Shown in pieces: positions 63,289 through 64,000 of a DNA stretch of 64,000 nt. Numbering within the stretch: the first letter of the stretch is position 1; each line of letters begins with the position of its first letter. The stretch covers positions 1,764,001 to 1,828,000 of the forward strand of contig NZ_JBBKBA010000001.1 in NCBI RefSeq assembly GCF_038404985.1. The letters are read 5' to 3'. A model generated the notes under the pieces. That model made no database searches, was not told where the DNA came from, and worked only from the letters and a program-made list of their open reading frames with translations. This stretch comes from Ferrovibrio sp. MS7 (GTDB taxonomy: Bacteria; Pseudomonadota; Alphaproteobacteria; Ferrovibrionales; Ferrovibrionaceae). The position numbers were made by a program, and so were the translations under genes.

Positions 63289-64000
63289 TCAAGCCGCCGC
63301 TGCGAGCCCCGCGATCCGTTGCCGGCGCCAGCGCAGCAGCATCCAGCCGATGATAGCCACATTGAGCAGGTTGAAGGCAATGCCGTTCAGCAGGGCGGCC
63401 TGATAGCTCCCCGTCAGGTCGAAGATGGCGCCGGACATCCAGCCGCCCAGGCTCATGCCGGCAAGCGTGGCGGCGATGGCGACCGAGACGCGCAGGCCCG
63501 ATTGCTCGGGCGGAAACAGTTCGCGCACGATGAAGGCATAGCTCGGCACGATGCCGCCCTGTACCAGGCCGAAGAAGGCCGAGACGATGTAGAGCGAGGC
63601 GAGGCCATCGAAGGGCAGGTAGAAGGTCAGCGCCAGGCCCTGCAAGGCCGAGCCGAGCAGCAGCGTAGCGAGTCCGCCGATGCGGTCGAGGATCCAGCCC
63701 GAGGCCAGCCGGCTGATGATGCCGAAGGCCAGCATGAGTGAGAGCATCTCGGCGCCGCGCGCCGGGCCATAGCCGAGATCGACGCAATAGGCGACGATAT
63801 GCACCTGCGGCATCGACATGGCGACGCAGCAGGCAATGCCGGCGATCAGCAGCAGGCCCTGCACGCCATTCGGCGCCAGCCCGAGCGGGCGATGCGCACC
63901 GGCCTTGTTCAAGCCCGCGCTGGCCTGCGGCAGCGGCGGCTGGACCGGCGGGCGGCGGCGCAGCACAAAGCTCAATGGCACCATGGTGACGAGGCAGAAC
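63289..64000 (-). CDS. MFS transporter, C-terminal part (5'-truncated by window edge)
   Basis: The reading frame remains open to the last base, so the N-terminal half is outside. The visible ~236 residues hold six or seven helices, with the inter-helix motif GWILDRIGGLATLLLG typical of the major facilitator superfamily. A central loop with Pro/Arg-rich sequence (RRRPPVQPPLP) marks the middle of the protein. Substrate not predictable (monocarboxylate/oxalate-type MFS possible). Confidence 0.88.
   Translation of the reverse strand, partial: FCLVTMVPLSFVLRRRPPVQPPLPQASAGLNKAGAHRPLGLAPNGVQGLLLIAGIACCVAMSMPQVHIVAYCVDLGYGPARGAEMLSLMLAFGIISRLASGWILDRIGGLATLLLGSALQGLALTFYLPFDGLASLYIVSAFFGLVQGGIVPSYAFIVRELFPPEQSGLRVSVAIAATLAGMSLGGWMSGAIFDLTGSYQAALLNGIAFNLLNVAIIGWMLLRWRRQRIAGLAAAA

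Overview
The window is a 64 kb chromosomal segment of a GC-rich Gram-negative bacterium. Several gene orders point to an alphaproteobacterium, probably Rhodospirillales-like (Ferrovibrio is one possibility, but the genus cannot be fixed by eye): DUF484-xerC, ruvCAB-ybgC-tolQRAB-pal-cpoB-tilS-ftsH, zapA close to 6S RNA and 5-formyl-THF cyclo-ligase, a DUF2336 protein and a CycM-type anchored cytochrome c. No rRNA, tRNA or CRISPR array was seen. Overlaps of the ATGA or TAATG type are common, so most genes sit in tight operons.

Layout. 1-3.3 kb: the end of a diguanylate cyclase gene, a DUF2336 gene and a convergent Y-family polymerase gene. 3.285-5.356 kb: an apparently intact IS1595-type transposon with 25-bp inverted ends, 8-bp target duplications and three cargo ORFs, one of them HEPN-like. 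5.5-11.8 kb: an ABC ATPase and permease without a binding protein, then xdhA-xdhB-xdhC. 11.9-14.8 kb: nitronate monooxygenase and PrpE-type acyl-CoA synthetase. 14.8-20 kb: a lipoprotein, priA, fsa, DUF484 and xerC. 19.9-28.4 kb: a yejABEF oligopeptide importer, a GhrA-type reductase and a second yejA-like gene. 28.4-36.5 kb: hisN, cycM, kdsB, pheA, a Tat-type amine oxidase, a nitroreductase, two DUF465 genes and ubiX. 36.6-44.2 kb: an acyl-CoA ligase, an ECF sigma/anti-sigma pair, a TauE permease, a coiled-coil protein with zapA, a flavin monooxygenase and an epimerase. 44.2-60 kb: 6S RNA, fau, ymdB-like, UDG-like, yebC, ruvCAB, the Tol-Pal system, tilS, ftsH and a GST. 60-62.6 kb: one AT-rich gene for a TIR-STAND-TPR (NLR-like) protein. 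62.6-64 kb: a LysE exporter and the end of an MFS transporter.

Most of the window is housekeeping: Holliday-junction repair, envelope constriction through Tol-Pal and ZapA, and purine, peptide and short-chain acyl metabolism. Two segments are foreign in base composition: the IS1595 element with its HEPN-like cargo, and the lone TIR-STAND-TPR gene, a strong candidate for a stand-alone antiphage or abortive-infection system. Palindromic REP-like repeats (core ATGCCCGGG-N5-CCCGGGCAT) mark several 3' intergenic gaps.
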